Of a stretch of DNA of 6,659 nucleotides, positions 5,959-6,659 are shown piece after piece. Position 1 is the stretch's first letter. Each line of letters begins with the position of its first letter. The stretch is taken from NCBI GenBank assembly GCA_900553155.1, contig USCM01000114.1, positions 1 through 6,659 on the forward strand, given 5' to 3'. Below the pieces are notes generated by a model that saw only the letters and a list, made by a program, of their open reading frames with translations, was not told the DNA's origin and did not search any database. Position numbers and translations under genes: made by a program. The stretch comes from an uncultured Prevotella sp. (GTDB lineage: Bacteria > Bacteroidota > Bacteroidia > Bacteroidales > Bacteroidaceae).

Positions 5959-6659
5959 TTATTGTTTGTCCTGTTTGGGCACAACCTTGCCGTTTACAAC
6001 GTCGAAGCGCCGCTCAAACTCCTCGCGTGTGCGCTTCCAGCGGTTGTGTGTCCACAGATAGTAGGCTGGCTCGCGGCGTATGGTGTCCTCAAGCATCTTG
6101 AAGAAGCGGCGTGTTATCTCGTCGGGCGGCATGTCGGCTGGGGTGCGTGTTATAAGCCGGTAGGTGGCTGTGTAGTAGCCGCGGCGCGGTCTGCTCATCT
6201 CCACATAGAACACGGCGTTGTTCATCTTGCGCATGATGCGCTCGCCACCTGTAAATACAGGAGTGTCCCTGTGGTTGAGAAAAGGCAACCACAGGTGTAT
6301 GTTGGTCCACTTGGGTCCTTGGTCGCTAATGTAGCCGCACATGTTGCGCACACCCTTGCGGCGCCAGTCGACAACGTATCGCAGCGTCTCGTTCTTTGGT
6401 ATAGGACGCCCGTTGGGCTCGTGAGACCTTATCTGCCTGAACAGGTTGTCGAACACCTTGTTGCGCAACGGATGATAGATAAGGCCAAGCTGTCGCTCGG
6501 GAGGCAGGTTGATGCCCACACACGACAGCCACTCCCAGTTGCAGTAGTGGCCCAGTATGGCGGCTGCGTCCTGCCCCTCGCTGAAGCACTGCTCCACCTC
6601 CTCGCTGTTGACGACGGTGAACCGGCGGCGCAGCTCGCTGTCGCTTATGCTAAGAAGCT
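5959..6659 (-). CDS. Lipid A biosynthesis (LpxL/HtrB-type) acyltransferase, C-terminal part (5' end off right edge)
   Basis: About 232 codons are visible and the frame is open to the right edge. A GTG at 6595-6597 is an internal valine, because upstream codons read ISDSELRRRFTVVNSEE, as expected within this family. The N-terminal membrane anchor is outside the window. Lipid A acyltransferases add a secondary acyl chain to a lipid A precursor at the inner-membrane cytosolic face. The catalytic HX4D/E motif is HYCNWE (His codon 6547-6549, Glu codon 6532-6534). SDQGP (6313-6327) matches the conserved acyltransferase (S/A)DQxP block, and WLPFLNH shortly after continues it. The C-terminal YYLWTHNRWK is the usual closing motif. 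Together these support an active enzyme. It is the first visible gene of the right-hand block and probably co-transcribed with the GT10 and LPS kinase-like genes. Which acyl position it modifies cannot be told. Confidence 0.92.
   Translation of the reverse strand, partial: LLSISDSELRRRFTVVNSEEVEQCFSEGQDAAAILGHYCNWEWLSCVGINLPPERQLGLIYHPLRNKVFDNLFRQIRSHEPNGRPIPKNETLRYVVDWRRKGVRNMCGYISDQGPKWTNIHLWLPFLNHRDTPVFTGGERIMRKMNNAVFYVEMSRPRRGYYTATYRLITRTPADMPPDEITRRFFKMLEDTIRREPAYYLWTHNRWKRTREEFERRFDVVNGKVVPKQDKQ

Noticed and set aside
6595..6597. GTG as the start codon of the acyltransferase gene
   Set aside because: The frame stays open to the window edge and upstream codons encode family-like sequence, so the GTG is internal and the true start is outside the window.

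Overview
The window looks like chromosomal DNA from a member of the Bacteroidota, most likely Bacteroidales and possibly Prevotellaceae. Three things suggest this: LPS-type genes typical of Gram-negatives, A+T-rich gene leaders without Shine-Dalgarno sequences, and a good match to the Bacteroidota -7 promoter element (TAnnTTTG) in the one clear promoter-like gap. The assignment comes from inspection only. All seven genes lie on the minus strand, so transcription runs from right to left. The first (right edge) and last (left edge) genes are cut by the window.

Right block, 6659 to 4103, in transcription order: the C-terminal part of a lipid A (LpxL/HtrB-type) acyltransferase, a family 10 glycosyltransferase (fucosyltransferase fold) and a Kdo/WaaP-type LPS kinase-like protein. 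Spacing is 29 and then 3 bases, as in an operon. The block plausibly builds and decorates lipid A and inner core. It ends at a strong 58-base hairpin with a U-rich tail, an intrinsic terminator. Immediately after it lies a TAnnTTTG element that may start the next transcript.

Left block, 3947 to 1: a CDP-glycerol glycerophosphotransferase (TagB/TagF)-like protein, a class V PLP aminotransferase, a fusion of a glycerol-3-phosphate cytidylyltransferase-type domain to a Gfo/Idh/MocA oxidoreductase-like domain, and the N-terminus of a LicD-family phosphotransferase. Together they look like a pathway that makes a phosphorylated (probably amino-) alcohol, activates it with CTP and transfers it as a phosphodiester substituent to a surface glycan.

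The most unusual element is the fusion protein. Its cytidylyltransferase half keeps its signature residues. Its oxidoreductase half appears to have lost the glycine-rich dinucleotide motif, the EKP lysine and the catalytic His/Asp, so it may be a repurposed binding or scaffold domain. Which CDP-linked group is made (aminoethylphosphonate, serinol phosphate, glycerol phosphate or other) cannot be decided from this window. No PEP mutase or phosphonopyruvate decarboxylase is present in it.

No tRNA, rRNA, CRISPR array, insertion sequence or phage feature was seen, and no gene-free stretch exceeds about 155 bases.
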